Positions 52,889 to 61,953 of a stretch of 64,000 nt of DNA are shown in pieces (position 1 is the first letter of the stretch; every line of letters starts with the position of its first letter). The DNA is from Ferruginibacter sp. (GTDB lineage: Bacteria > Bacteroidota > Bacteroidia > Chitinophagales > Chitinophagaceae): positions 124,001-188,000 of the forward strand of contig NZ_JAQBNR010000050.1 in NCBI RefSeq assembly GCF_028288465.1, written 5' to 3'. The notes below the pieces were generated by a model, which was given only the letters and a program-made list of their open reading frames with translations, was not told the DNA's origin and searched no databases. The position numbers and the translations under genes were made by a program.

Positions 52889-55800
52889 TTATAAAGTACG
52901 TTTTACTTCTACTTCTTCAAATGCTTCCACGATATCTCCTACTTCAATATTAGCATAGTTTTTAATTGTTAAACCACACTCCATATTGGTTGTAACTTCC
53001 TTCACATCATCCCTGTAACGTTTCAAACTACCCAACTCACCAGTGAATATTACAATACCATCTCTTACCAAACGAATGCGGTTGTTTCTCGAAATTTTAC
53101 CATCCAACACAATACAACCTGCAACAGTAGCCTTATCAAATTTATACATTTCTTTAATTTCCACATTGGCCAGCACCTTATCTTCCACTCCAGGTTCAAG
53201 CATACCTTCCATCGCACTCCTGATTTCTTCAATGGCGTTGTAGATGATAGAATACAACTTGATCTGGATACCTTCCTGCTCACCCAAACGTGCAGCCTGC
53301 ATGGAAGGACGAACATTGAAACCAATGATAATCGCATCCGATGCATTTGCGAGGGTAACATCACTTTCTGTAATGGCACCCACTGCTTTATGAATCACTT
53401 TCACCACAATTTCTTCCGTGCTGAGTTTCTGTAATGAGTCACTTAATGCTTCCACAGATCCATCCACGTCGCCCTTAATAATAACATTCAGTTCTTTAAA
53501 GCTTCCCAATGCCAAACGACGTCCGATTTCATCCAGTGTAATATGTTTCTTAGCACGCATACCCTGTTCTCTCAATATCTGTCCACGCTGGTATGCTTTT
53601 TCTCTTGCTTCACTTTCATCTGCATATACTTTAAAAGTTTCACCCGCCTGCGGCGCACCATTCAAGCCAAGTATTAATACTGGTGTTGAAGGAGGTGCTA
53701 TTTCGCTGCGCTGGTTACGCTCATTGTACATGGCTTTTACTTTACCAAAGTTTTGCCCGGAAACAATCATGTCGCCTTGCCTTAGTGTACCATTTTGCAC
53801 GAGTATGGTGGCTACATAACCGCGGCCTTTATCGAGCGATGCTTCAATCACTGTACCGGTAGCTACTTTAGCCGGATTGGCTTTTAGTTCAAGCACATCG
53901 GCTTCCAGTAATATCTTTTCCATCAAAAGGTCTATGTTCAGTCCTTGTTTGGCGCTTATTTCCTGGCTCTGGTATTTACCACCCCAGCTTTCAACCAAAA
54001 TATTCATGCTGGCCAGTTGCTCCTTAATTTTTTCAGGATTAGCGCCGTCCCTGTCTATTTTATTGATCGCAAATATCATCGGCACCCCGGCTGCCTGCGC
54101 ATGCGAGATTGCTTCTTTTGTTTGAGGCATTACCGCATCATCAGCAGCAATTACAATAACAGCAATATCTGTAACTTTTGCACCACGTGCCCTCATTGCC
54201 GTAAAGGCTTCGTGGCCCGGAGTATCGAGGAAGGTAATCGCTCTGCCATCTTTCAATTTCACTTCGTATGCACCAATGTGCTGTGTTATACCACCCGCCT
54301 CACCTGCAATTACATTGGTGTTGCGGATATGATCCAGTAAAGATGTTTTACCATGATCTACGTGACCCATGATGGTAACAATAGGAGCTCTTGGTTTTAA
54401 TTCAGCAGCATCGTCATCCTCCTCCTCATCCTCCATTTCAGCTGCATCTTCCACACCAATAAATTCCACTTCGTAGTTAAACTCACTTACAACCAGTTCA
54501 ATTACATCGGCCTCCAAACGCTGGTTAATGGAAACCATTATACCCAGGTTCATACACTTGCTGATAATATCTGCAAAACTTACATCCATCAAACCAGCCA
54601 GCTCGCTAACCGAAATAAATTCGGTAACCTGTAATTTATTGCTTTCGCCGCCTTCTGCTCCGCGCTGTATCGCCAATTCATCTCTTTTAGCTTTGCGGTA
54701 TTTGGCTTTGAGGCTTTTACCCCGGCCGCCGCCGCCAGATAATTTAGCCTGTGTTTCTTTTATTTTATCCTGTATTTCCTTAGCGTCAATTTCCCTGTCC
54801 TGTGCACGTGCTGCAGGAGCGGCTGCATTCCGGTTGGTATTAAATCTGTTACCACCCTGTGCGCCACCTGGTCCACCTGGCCTGTTAGCACCGAAGTTGC
54901 CTCCGGGTCTGTTAACTCCTGAAGAACCACCGGGTCTGCTTCCTGCTGGTGCGCTACCAGCCGGACGGTTGCGGTTTTGATCATTGATGGCTGGCCGCGG
55001 TGCGTTACCTGTACTGCCTGGGCCTTGCTGATGCGGAGGGGCTCCAGGTTTTCTTTCCATTGGAATGCGTTTACGCTTGCGCTTATCGTCATCCCTTTTA
55101 GGTCTCGTGTCGTTGTCAACCGGTAACTCAATTTTTCCCAGAATTTTAGGACCTTCCAGTTTGTCAGCCTTTATATTTTCAATGATAGCTGGTGCATTTA
55201 TGATCGGTTCATCCTTAACAGGTTCAACTGCTTTGGGGGGTAGCACGATATCCGCGGGTTTTTCCGCAGTTGGCGCCGTCTCTGTTTTTAGAGCAGGTGC
55301 ATCCGCTTTCTCCTCTGGTTTTTTGGTAGCCTTTTTTGGTCTTGTAGATGAATCAATGGCGTCAAGGTCAATTTTTGTAACTACCCTTGGAGCCTCTAAT
55401 TCCGGCGCCTCGATTTTTGTAAGCTCAGCCCTGGGCTGGTCTTCAACTACCGTCTTTTTTTCAACAGGCGTTTCTGCCACCGGTTTTTCCGCAGGAGCTG
55501 TTTCAGCCGCAGGTTTCGAAACCTCAACGGGTTTTACTTCCGGAGCCTTTTCTTCTTTCGGCAGTTCCTTAACTGATGGTATGGGTGCCGCGACTTCGAC
55601 AGTTTTTACTTCCGCAGGTTTTTCAACAACCGGAGCTGCTGTTACCGGCACCTCTTTCTTTTTAAAAGAAAGATCTTCCTCATCTCTTTTTTTCTTAGGT
55701 TCAGTAACGCCGGCGCCTTTTGATAATTCTATCTTTTGGGCCTTTTCTTTAGCTACCTTATCCTGCTGAAACTCTGACTGCAGCACACGGTACATTTGTT

Positions 55801-55939
55801 CCGTGAGCTTGGAGCCTGGTTTAAGCTCTTCGTTGCCAAAGCCTTTTGATTCCAGAAATTCAATAAGGGTATTAGTACCTATGTTGAACTCTTTGGCCGC
55901 GGCCATCAATCTTGGTGTATTTGTTACTACTTCTGACAT
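52889..55939 (-). CDS. infB: Translation initiation factor IF-2
   Basis: 1,016 residues. N-terminal IF2-N-like segment (RLMAAAKEFNIGTNTLIEFL), then about 330 residues of Pro/Glu/Lys-rich and Gly/Asn/Arg-rich linker, a second IF2-N region near 440-490, and the G domain with GHVDHGKTS near 520, DTPGHEAF and NKIDRD. Domains II-IV follow, closing with GLTIKNYANIEVGDIVEAFE. IF-2 brings initiator tRNA to the 30S subunit and joins the subunits. The long low-complexity N-terminus is usual in Bacteroidota. Last gene of the rimP-nusA-infB operon, 74 bp after nusA. Confidence 0.97.
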   Translation of the reverse strand: MSEVVTNTPRLMAAAKEFNIGTNTLIEFLESKGFGNEELKPGSKLTEQMYRVLQSEFQQDKVAKEKAQKIELSKGAGVTEPKKKRDEEDLSFKKKEVPVTAAPVVEKPAEVKTVEVAAPIPSVKELPKEEKAPEVKPVEVSKPAAETAPAEKPVAETPVEKKTVVEDQPRAELTKIEAPELEAPRVVTKIDLDAIDSSTRPKKATKKPEEKADAPALKTETAPTAEKPADIVLPPKAVEPVKDEPIINAPAIIENIKADKLEGPKILGKIELPVDNDTRPKRDDDKRKRKRIPMERKPGAPPHQQGPGSTGNAPRPAINDQNRNRPAGSAPAGSRPGGSSGVNRPGGNFGANRPGGPGGAQGGNRFNTNRNAAAPAARAQDREIDAKEIQDKIKETQAKLSGGGGRGKSLKAKYRKAKRDELAIQRGAEGGESNKLQVTEFISVSELAGLMDVSFADIISKCMNLGIMVSINQRLEADVIELVVSEFNYEVEFIGVEDAAEMEDEEEDDDAAELKPRAPIVTIMGHVDHGKTSLLDHIRNTNVIAGEAGGITQHIGAYEVKLKDGRAITFLDTPGHEAFTAMRARGAKVTDIAVIVIAADDAVMPQTKEAISHAQAAGVPMIFAINKIDRDGANPEKIKEQLASMNILVESWGGKYQSQEISAKQGLNIDLLMEKILLEADVLELKANPAKVATGTVIEASLDKGRGYVATILVQNGTLRQGDMIVSGQNFGKVKAMYNERNQRSEIAPPSTPVLILGLNGAPQAGETFKVYADESEAREKAYQRGQILREQGMRAKKHITLDEIGRRLALGSFKELNVIIKGDVDGSVEALSDSLQKLSTEEIVVKVIHKAVGAITESDVTLANASDAIIIGFNVRPSMQAARLGEQEGIQIKLYSIIYNAIEEIRSAMEGMLEPGVEDKVLANVEIKEMYKFDKATVAGCIVLDGKISRNNRIRLVRDGIVIFTGELGSLKRYRDDVKEVTTNMECGLTIKNYANIEVGDIVEAFEEVEVKRTL

Positions 55940-56013
55940 TCGTGTTTTGTTTGCCTATAACTAATGGGACATAGGCGATCGTTTTCTTTTTAAATGATTA
56001 TTATTTTTCACCG

Positions 56014-57264
56014 CTATTCTTTCTCAAATTCTTCTTTCAAAATCCTTCTTACATCTTCTATAGTTTCTTTTTCCAGATCTGTTCTGCGTTCTAACTCCTC
56101 GGCTGTTAAATCAAGTACTGAACGGGCTGTATCACAACCAACTTTTTTCAGCGCTTCAATTACCCATGATTCTATCTCATCACTGAATTCTTCCAGATCA
56201 ATATCAAATTCATCCACTTCACCTTCATTATCACGGAATACATCAATCTCATAACCGGTCAATTCGCAAGCCAGTTTTATATTCACGCCACGTCTTCCGA
56301 TTGCCAGTGACACCTGGTCGGGTTTTAAAAATACGGTGGCATGTTTCTTTTCCTCATTGATATCTATACTGGTAATTTTCGCAGGTGTTAAAGAGCGCTG
56401 TATCAGCAACTGTATATTGCTTGTCCAGTTGATTACATCAATATTTTCATTCTTTAATTCTCTTACAATACCGTGTATACGGCTTCCCTTCATACCAACG
56501 CAGGCCCCTACCGGATCAATTCTGTCGTCAAAACTTTCAACTGCTATTTTCGCTCTTTCACCCGGATCCCTTACAATTTTCTTCACAACAATTAAACCAT
56601 CAAATATTTCCGGCACTTCAATTTCCAACAATTTTTCCAAAAAAGATGCACTTGTTCTGGATACTACAATAACAGCCTGGCTGTTTTTTAATTCCACTTT
56701 TTTTACAACACCTCTTACGTTTTCACCTTTCTTAAAATAATCAGACGGTATCTGCTCTGATTTGGGTAAAATCATTTCATTTCCCTCTTCATCCAACAGC
56801 AATACTTCTTTTTTCCAAACCTGGTACACTTCGCCGCTAACGATGTCGCCAACACGATCTTCGTATTTTTTTATCAACAGATTTTTCTTCAGGTCATTGA
56901 TACGGCTTGCCAAAGTTTGTTTGCCCGCCAGAATCGCCCTGCGGCCAAATTCCTTTTGTATATCCACCTCTTCGTACAACTCTTCACCAACAGCGTAATC
57001 AGGTTCTATTTTAATAGCATCACTGTATTCTATTTCAGTTAAGGTATTATATATATCACCATCATCAACAATAGTACGACGGCGGAATATCTCAAGATCG
57101 CCCTTCTGATCGTTTACAATAACGTCAAACTGATCGTCACTACCGTATTTTTTACGAATCAGCGTTTTAAAAACGTCTTCCATCACCTTCATCAATGTAG
57201 GACGATCAATGTTTTCAGCTTCTTTAAATTCCTGGAAGGAATCAATCAAATTAATACGTGCCAT
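56014..57264 (-). CDS. nusA: Transcription termination/antitermination factor NusA
   Basis: 416 residues. N-terminal RNAP-binding domain (INLIDSFQEFKEAENIDRPT), S1 domain about 135-200 (GDIVSGEVYQVWKKEVLLLD), two KH domains (DPGERAKIAVESFDDRIDPV, GACVGMKGSRIHGIVRELKN and then AIGRRGVNIKLACELTGYEI), then an acidic segment and a helix-hairpin end. Binds RNA polymerase and nascent RNA to control pausing and termination. Separated from rimP by 54 bp. Confidence 0.96.
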   Translation of the reverse strand: MARINLIDSFQEFKEAENIDRPTLMKVMEDVFKTLIRKKYGSDDQFDVIVNDQKGDLEIFRRRTIVDDGDIYNTLTEIEYSDAIKIEPDYAVGEELYEEVDIQKEFGRRAILAGKQTLASRINDLKKNLLIKKYEDRVGDIVSGEVYQVWKKEVLLLDEEGNEMILPKSEQIPSDYFKKGENVRGVVKKVELKNSQAVIVVSRTSASFLEKLLEIEVPEIFDGLIVVKKIVRDPGERAKIAVESFDDRIDPVGACVGMKGSRIHGIVRELKNENIDVINWTSNIQLLIQRSLTPAKITSIDINEEKKHATVFLKPDQVSLAIGRRGVNIKLACELTGYEIDVFRDNEGEVDEFDIDLEEFSDEIESWVIEALKKVGCDTARSVLDLTAEELERRTDLEKETIEDVRRILKEEFEKE

Positions 57265-57318
57265 AAACTTACCAGCCTCGCTTTTACATCCCGCCGGCAG
57301 GGGTGTTTTGTTAATTAA

Positions 57319-57792
57319 TTAAAATGCTATCTGTACTACTGTTTGTTTAATTGCATCAAACGGAATTTCTTTTGTTACTGTAATTGCCTTCTTATTTTTC
57401 CCTTCTATGTATTCAATTGTTACTCCTTCGTCGTCAACTGCAACCAGCTTTCCTTCCTGTTTAATATCATTGGTAAATGTTATTTCCAATGTTCTGCCGA
57501 TATTCTTTTTATACTGGCGCAACAATTTCAACGGTTCGTCTATTCCCGGACTTGATACTTCCAGTGAAAAATTTCCGTCAGGATACCATCCTTCTTCTTC
57601 TATCGTGCGGTACATGGCCCTGTTGATTTTAACACATCGGTCAATGTTTAAACCGCCATCTGCATCCAGGAACACTTTAATATTATTGACAGGTTTCACT
57701 TTTACAGATACTAAAAAAACATCTTCCATTTCTGAAAGCAGTTTTGCTATCAAAGCTTCTATTGCCTGTAAACTTGTTGTGTCCTGAGTCAT
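57319..57792 (-). CDS. rimP: Ribosome maturation factor RimP
   Basis: 157 residues, usual length. FLVSVKVKPVNNIKVFLDAD, then GLNIDRCVKINRAMYRTIEE and NFSLEVSSPGIDEPLKLLRQ with the family's SSPG. An Sm-like C-terminal domain (NIGRTLEITFTNDIKQEGKL) follows. Needed for 30S assembly. First gene of the rimP-nusA-infB operon; its leader carries a hairpin (57803-57827) and a near-perfect promoter (57849-57879). Confidence 0.95.
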   Translation of the reverse strand: MTQDTTSLQAIEALIAKLLSEMEDVFLVSVKVKPVNNIKVFLDADGGLNIDRCVKINRAMYRTIEEEGWYPDGNFSLEVSSPGIDEPLKLLRQYKKNIGRTLEITFTNDIKQEGKLVAVDDEGVTIEYIEGKNKKAITVTKEIPFDAIKQTVVQIAF

Positions 57793-57802
57793 AATAAAAG
57801 AA

Positions 57803-57827
57803 GAAGGGAACGGTCCTCGTTCCCTTC
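57803..57827 (-). promoter_or_regulatory. Leader hairpin in front of rimP
   Basis: On the minus strand GAAGGGAACG / CGTTCCCTTC form a perfect 10-bp stem with a 5-nt loop, about 10 nt upstream of the rimP ATG, and are followed by TTCTTTTATT. It lies inside the predicted leader (start near 57843). It could be an attenuator, an RNase III-type site or a translation block. Confidence 0.6.
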
Positions 57828-57848
57828 ATTTTGTATCTTTTTCCACTG

Positions 57849-57879
57849 CAAATATAGTAAACAAATTAATAACAGCAAA
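57849..57879 (-). promoter_or_regulatory. Promoter of the rimP-nusA-infB operon
   Basis: On the minus strand, -33 TTTG (57876-57879), 19-nt spacer, -7 TATATTTG (57849-57856): a full match to the Bacteroidota consensus. Confidence 0.8.
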
Positions 57880-57954
57880 AAACTAACATTATGCATGTAT
57901 TATATTTTTAAAATTAATTGGCCAAATTTAACAGGTTTGTTTTTAATTGATTAA

Positions 57955-57966
57955 TACCTTTACATT
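57955..57966 (+). promoter_or_regulatory. -7 box 4 nt before the DUF4834 start
   Basis: TACCTTTA (57955-57962), CATT, then ATG at 57967. A TTTG lies 15 nt upstream, slightly near for a -33 element. Same 4-nt geometry as at the vsr genes. Confidence 0.5.
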
Positions 57967-58215
57967 ATGAACATCTTCAGACTGGCTTTTGAACTTTTTG
58001 TTTTATACCTGCTTTACAAGCTGGTATTCGAGTTAATTATTCCTGTTGCCAAAACTACCAAACAAGTAAAAAAACAATTTGGTGATATGAGTGCGCAAAT
58101 GCAGGAAAAAATGAATGCGCAACAACAGGCCAATACAGGTTATAAAGCCACAAAAAATCCTGCCCCACCGGTGAATAAAAGTGATGACTATATTGACTTT
58201 GAAGAAGTTAAATAG
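57967..58215 (+). CDS. DUF4834-like small membrane protein
   Basis: 82 residues. One membrane helix at about 5-27 (RLAFELFVLYLLYKLVFELI), then a charged, helical tail with Gln/Met-rich AQMQEKMNAQQQAN and an acidic end YIDFEEVK. It matches what I recall of DUF4834, a Bacteroidota family of unknown function. Divergent from rimP. Confidence 0.7.
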   Translation: MNIFRLAFELFVLYLLYKLVFELIIPVAKTTKQVKKQFGDMSAQMQEKMNAQQQANTGYKATKNPAPPVNKSDDYIDFEEVK

Positions 58216-58247
58216 AAGTAAACTGTATAACGGGAATTAGCTGCTTT

Positions 58248-58862
58248 TTATAACTGTATGTCTTCAATTTTACTACCGGGTACCAAATGGTGTATCTGCA
58301 AACCTGCCAATTTTGCTCCTTCGATATTGTTAACGGAGTCGTCAATAAAAAGTGTTTCCTCTGCATTTAGCCCTGCATCACTCAAAACAAAATGATAGGT
58401 TTCTGTATATGGTTTGCGCATCTGAATTTCATGTGAATAGTAGGCTTTAATAAAATAATCATCCAGGCTGGATTGGTCGACTTCTTCATTAAAAATTTTT
58501 TTGAACGCCTTTAAATGGATGCTGTTGGTGTTGCTTAGCAAATAAATATTGTACTGATTTTTCAAACTTTTCAACCAATTAAGACTCTCAACTCTGAAAT
58601 CCAGCAACATCAAATTCCATGCGGCTTCAATTTGTTCCCTGCTGGTTTTGGGATCACAATATTCCTGTAAAGTAGTATAAAAATCAGCCTCCGTAATCTT
58701 GCCCGTTTCCAATGCTTCAAACAATTCGTTGGCACCTGCCTGCGAATACAAATCATCAAATTTTGTAACCCCCAGCCTTTTAAAAGCATCGGCCGTTTTA
58801 TGATAATCTATATTGAGCAGCACACCTCCAAGATCGAAGAGCAGATTTTTTATTTTTGCCAT
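58248..58862 (-). CDS. HAD-family phosphatase
   Basis: 204 residues from the ATG at 58862 (MAKIKNLLFDLGGVLLNIDY). HAD motif I is FDLGGV: the first Asp is present, but the second position is Gly rather than Asp, as in other epoxide-hydrolase-N-like HADs. LLSNTNSIH is motif II, AYYSHEIQMRKPYTE motif III (Lys) and FIDDSVNNIEGAKLAG motif IV. A helical cap lies at residues 15-90. Hydrolyses a phosphomonoester of unknown identity. A -7 box TAATTTTG is at 58881-58888 on the minus strand. Confidence 0.85.
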   Translation of the reverse strand: MAKIKNLLFDLGGVLLNIDYHKTADAFKRLGVTKFDDLYSQAGANELFEALETGKITEADFYTTLQEYCDPKTSREQIEAAWNLMLLDFRVESLNWLKSLKNQYNIYLLSNTNSIHLKAFKKIFNEEVDQSSLDDYFIKAYYSHEIQMRKPYTETYHFVLSDAGLNAEETLFIDDSVNNIEGAKLAGLQIHHLVPGSKIEDIQL

Positions 58863-58880
58863 AATTTTATTAATTGCCTT

Positions 58881-58908
58881 CAAAATTATCTTATTTTACT
58901 TACTTTTG
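58881..58908. promoter_or_regulatory. Divergent -7 boxes for the HAD gene and tRNA
   Basis: TAATTTTG on the minus strand (58881-58888) faces the HAD gene, and TACTTTTG on the plus strand (58901-58908) faces the tRNA 24 nt on. The two boxes are 12 bp apart. Confidence 0.55.
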
Positions 58909-58931
58909 CCCTCCGTTATGTAAAAATAACA

Positions 58932-59005
58932 GGGCCTATAGCTCAGTTGGTTAGAGCACCTGACTCATAATCAGGTGGTCCCTGGTTCGAGCCCAGGTGG
59001 GCCCA
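58932..59005 (+). tRNA. tRNA with CAT anticodon (Met or Ile2)
   Basis: 74 nt: acceptor GGGCCTA/TGGGCCC (one G-U), D-arm AGCTCAGTTGGTTAGAGC, anticodon stem CCTGA/TCAGG with loop CTCATAA, T-arm CCTGG-TTCGAGC-CCAGG, discriminator A, no encoded CCA. The CAT anticodon fits elongator Met or, if lysidine-modified, Ile. The acceptor does not mark it as initiator. The sequence alone cannot decide. Confidence 0.93.
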
Positions 59006-59106
59006 CATATAAAACTTGCCCGATTAATTTCGGGCACATTTTTTTAATTTCATTTAACCTTTCATTAACCCTGCTGGCTATTATTTTTGCCACTCAAGAC
59101 TTCATT

Positions 59107-59832
59107 ATGACAAAATTTGCATTTGTACTAATTGCTATTTTCTCCCTTTCCCAGGCAACTGCACAACTAAAACCAAAAAAAGATTGGAGTAAAGTAGATA
59201 TAGACCGTTCAGGAGATCATATTATGCTGCAATTGAGCAGCGATCACTGGAGCGGAGCACCGGACAGTATTGGTGGCCGCATTAAAGGACTATCCCGTGG
59301 ACTGAATTTTTACATCATGATGAATAAGCCTTTTAAAACCGATCCAAGATGGAGTGTTGCTTTCGGACTAGGCATCAGCACAAGCAGTATTCTTTTTAAT
59401 AAAACAGCTATTGGCATTCTTTCAACCAGTACCTTACTTCCTTTTTCAAATCTGGATTCATCTAATTATTTTAAGAAATATAAATTGGCCACTTCATTTT
59501 TAGAAGTGCCTATTGAACTGAGGTATACGGCTGATCCGTCACACGAAGCAAAAAGCTGGAAATTTGCGCTGGGTGTAAAAGTGGGTACTATGCTGAATAC
59601 GCATACGAAGGGTAAAACTTTGGTAAATAAAAGTGGTACAACTATCATGTCGTATACAGAAAAAGAAAGCCGTAAAGCATATTTTAATACTACCCGTTTA
59701 GCGGCAACAGCAAGGGTTGGTATTGGTCATTTTTCTCTTTTTGGTGCTTATTCAATCACTTCGTTTTTAAAAGATGGCGCAGGACCATCGATCAGACCTT
59801 ATCAAATCGGCCTGACAATAAGTGGTCTATAA
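59107..59832 (+). CDS. Outer-membrane beta-barrel (PorT-like) protein
   Basis: 241 residues from the ATG at 59107 (MTKFAFVLIAIFSLSQATAQ, a signal peptide). The open frame reaches back to 58975 inside the tRNA, which cannot be coding. Mature strands: HIMLQLSSDHWSGAPDS, GLNFYIMMNKPF, WSVAFGLGISTSSILF, ATSFLEVPIELRYTAD, WKFALGVKVGTML, and the final FGAYSITSFL and IGLTISGL. This is a typical PorT/outer-membrane-barrel pattern with a terminal hydrophobic strand. Role unknown. Terminator follows. Confidence 0.82.
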   Translation: MTKFAFVLIAIFSLSQATAQLKPKKDWSKVDIDRSGDHIMLQLSSDHWSGAPDSIGGRIKGLSRGLNFYIMMNKPFKTDPRWSVAFGLGISTSSILFNKTAIGILSTSTLLPFSNLDSSNYFKKYKLATSFLEVPIELRYTADPSHEAKSWKFALGVKVGTMLNTHTKGKTLVNKSGTTIMSYTEKESRKAYFNTTRLAATARVGIGHFSLFGAYSITSFLKDGAGPSIRPYQIGLTISGL

Positions 59833-59867
59833 TTTTATAAATCAAAAGCTTAACAAAATAAATTTTC

Positions 59868-59894
59868 ATCCCGGCTATTCTGCCGGGATTTTTA
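59868..59894 (+). terminator. Rho-independent terminator after the barrel gene
   Basis: ATCCCGGC (59868-59875) pairs with GCCGGGAT (59882-59889) around a 6-nt loop, followed by TTTTA. Confidence 0.88.
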
Positions 59895-59931
59895 TTTAGC
59901 AATGGCGTAACTTTGCAACTTATAAAAATTC

Positions 59932-61779
59932 ATGAGCGACGAAATCAAACACGAATGTGGCCTCGCCTTTATTCGCCTTCGCAAACCTTTTAGTTATTAT
60001 CAGCAACAATACGGATCCGTATTGTATGGCCTTAATAAGTTGTATCTGCTGATGGAAAAACAGCACAACCGTGGACAGGACGGCGCGGGAATCGCAACTG
60101 TAAAGTTGAATGTTGAGCCAGGTTATCCTTTTTTGCACCGGATACGCAGCAGTGCTAACCAACCCATCGCAGAGTTGTTTTCCCAGATTGGAAAAGAAAT
60201 TGAAGAAATTGAAAAATATCAGCCGGATATTAAAAACCATCCGGGGCTGATGAAAGGCCATGTAAATCATTTGGGAGAATTATTACTGGGGCATTTGCGC
60301 TATGGAACCCAGGGAAAAAACAATGCTGAATTTTGCCATCCTTTTATAAAACGCGATACCATTCCTGCAAGAAATTTAGCACTGGCAGGAAATTTCAATC
60401 TGGTAAACACAGAAGAGTTATTTAGTCTTATTAATTTAGAGCCCGGCGTTTTTCAAAAACAAAGTGATCTTGCTGCCATGATGGAAGTATTGCATCATTT
60501 TTTGGTAAAGGCGGATGAAGCTTTTCCCGGTCAGCTTGATGTGGCTAAGGTGCTTAAAAAAGCAGTTCCTCTTTTTGACGGAGGATTTAATTTTTGTGGC
60601 TTAACCGGCAACGGAAAAGCTTTTATTATGCGAGATGCACATGGAATAAGGCCTTCTTATTATTACGCCAATGACGACGTTATTGTTGGCGCCAGTGAAA
60701 GGGCTGCCATCAGAACCGCATTTAATGTGGGGGAAAATGAAGTAAAGGAATTGATGCCGGGATGTGCTTTGCTGGTAGACGAACATGGCAATTATACGAT
60801 TGAACAAATTGTTGAACCTAAAGAAAGAAAGGCCTGCAGCTTTGAACGCATTTACTTCTCCCGGGGAAGTGATGAAAAAATTTATAAGGAAAGAAAAGCG
60901 CTGGGTCGTTATCTGAGTGAACCCGTTTTAAAGGCCGTTGATTACGATTTAAAAAATACTATTTTTTCTTTTATCCCTAATACTGCAGAGACCGCTTTTT
61001 ATGGTCTATTGAAAGGGGCAGATGAATACCTGAAAAAAATTAAGATTGAAAGAATTTTAAGCTGGGGTAATGATTTTGATGAAGAGAAGTTATCAGAAAT
61101 GATCAGCCGTAAAATTCGTTTTGAAAAGATAGCCATCAAAGATGTAAAGCTGCGCACCTTTATTACAGAAGACAGCAGCCGCAACGAAATGGTACAGCAT
61201 GTATACGATATTACTTATGGAACTGTACGAAAAGGCATCGACACTTTAGTAGTGATTGATGATTCAATAGTGAGAGGAACTACTTTAAGAGAAAGTATTA
61301 TCAGGATGCTTGCACGGCTGGAACCAAAAAAAATTATCGTTGTATCTTCTGCACCGCAAATCCGGTACCCTGACTGTTATGGAATAGATATGAGCAAGAT
61401 GGGCGACTTCATAGCCTTTAAAGCTGCTATTGAATTGCTGTACGAAAGAAAGCAGGAAAGTTTGCTGGATGAAATTTTGTTAAAAGGCAAAGAACTGCAA
61501 CGCAATAATAAACTGCATACAGAAAATATAGTACGGCAGGTATACAAGCAATTTACTTTGGAAGAGATCTCCGCAAAGATTGCCCAGTTGATTACGCCAA
61601 AAGAAATCAATATTCCGGTAGACGTAATCTATCAAAAAATAGAAACCCTGCACCAGGCTTGTCCTACCAACACAGGCGACTGGTATTTTACAGGCAATTA
61701 TCCTACGCCGGGAGGTAACCGCGTTTGCAACAAAGCTTTCATGAATTATATGGAAGGAAAGAATGTAAGGGGATACTAA
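59932..61779 (+). CDS. purF: Amidophosphoribosyltransferase-like protein (class II glutamine amidotransferase)
   Basis: 615 residues, about 100 more than E. coli PurF. Near the start, KHECGLAF puts the nucleophilic Cys at residue 9 after a short propeptide, and QHNRGQDGAGI is the conserved NTN-glutaminase segment. FNFCGLTGNGKAFIMRDAHG and FERIYFSRGSDEKIY follow, then the PRPP-binding loop VVIDDSIVRGTTL near 438-450. Together these show a glutamine-PRPP amidotransferase fold. The family makes phosphoribosylamine, the first step of purine synthesis. The C-terminal extension (KELQRNNKLHTENIVRQVYK ... NIPVDVIYQKIETLHQ) is usual in the long Bacteroidota form. A TAACTTTG box lies at 59908-59915. 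Confidence 0.88.
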   Translation: MSDEIKHECGLAFIRLRKPFSYYQQQYGSVLYGLNKLYLLMEKQHNRGQDGAGIATVKLNVEPGYPFLHRIRSSANQPIAELFSQIGKEIEEIEKYQPDIKNHPGLMKGHVNHLGELLLGHLRYGTQGKNNAEFCHPFIKRDTIPARNLALAGNFNLVNTEELFSLINLEPGVFQKQSDLAAMMEVLHHFLVKADEAFPGQLDVAKVLKKAVPLFDGGFNFCGLTGNGKAFIMRDAHGIRPSYYYANDDVIVGASERAAIRTAFNVGENEVKELMPGCALLVDEHGNYTIEQIVEPKERKACSFERIYFSRGSDEKIYKERKALGRYLSEPVLKAVDYDLKNTIFSFIPNTAETAFYGLLKGADEYLKKIKIERILSWGNDFDEEKLSEMISRKIRFEKIAIKDVKLRTFITEDSSRNEMVQHVYDITYGTVRKGIDTLVVIDDSIVRGTTLRESIIRMLARLEPKKIIVVSSAPQIRYPDCYGIDMSKMGDFIAFKAAIELLYERKQESLLDEILLKGKELQRNNKLHTENIVRQVYKQFTLEEISAKIAQLITPKEINIPVDVIYQKIETLHQACPTNTGDWYFTGNYPTPGGNRVCNKAFMNYMEGKNVRGY

Positions 61780-61953
61780 ATTCTGCATGTAATAAAGTCA
61801 TTTCCGCTTCCGTCGTTTCATTAGTGGTATCATACTTGTATGAAAGTACTGATATGGGCATTCTTCATATAGCCTTGTTTTACTTTACATTGTTCGGCAT
61901 ACAAAAATTGCTATTTTTATATCCGGTAAATACCGGCTTTAAAAGCATTCATC

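Noticed and set aside
55065..55769. 234-residue plus-strand frame inside infB
   Set aside because: Antisense to the repetitive Pro/Glu/Lys linker of IF-2; its Ser/Gly/Phe low complexity simply mirrors that linker.
58975..59106. N-terminal extension of the barrel protein frame
   Set aside because: It begins inside the tRNA gene; the signal peptide at 59107 marks the real start.
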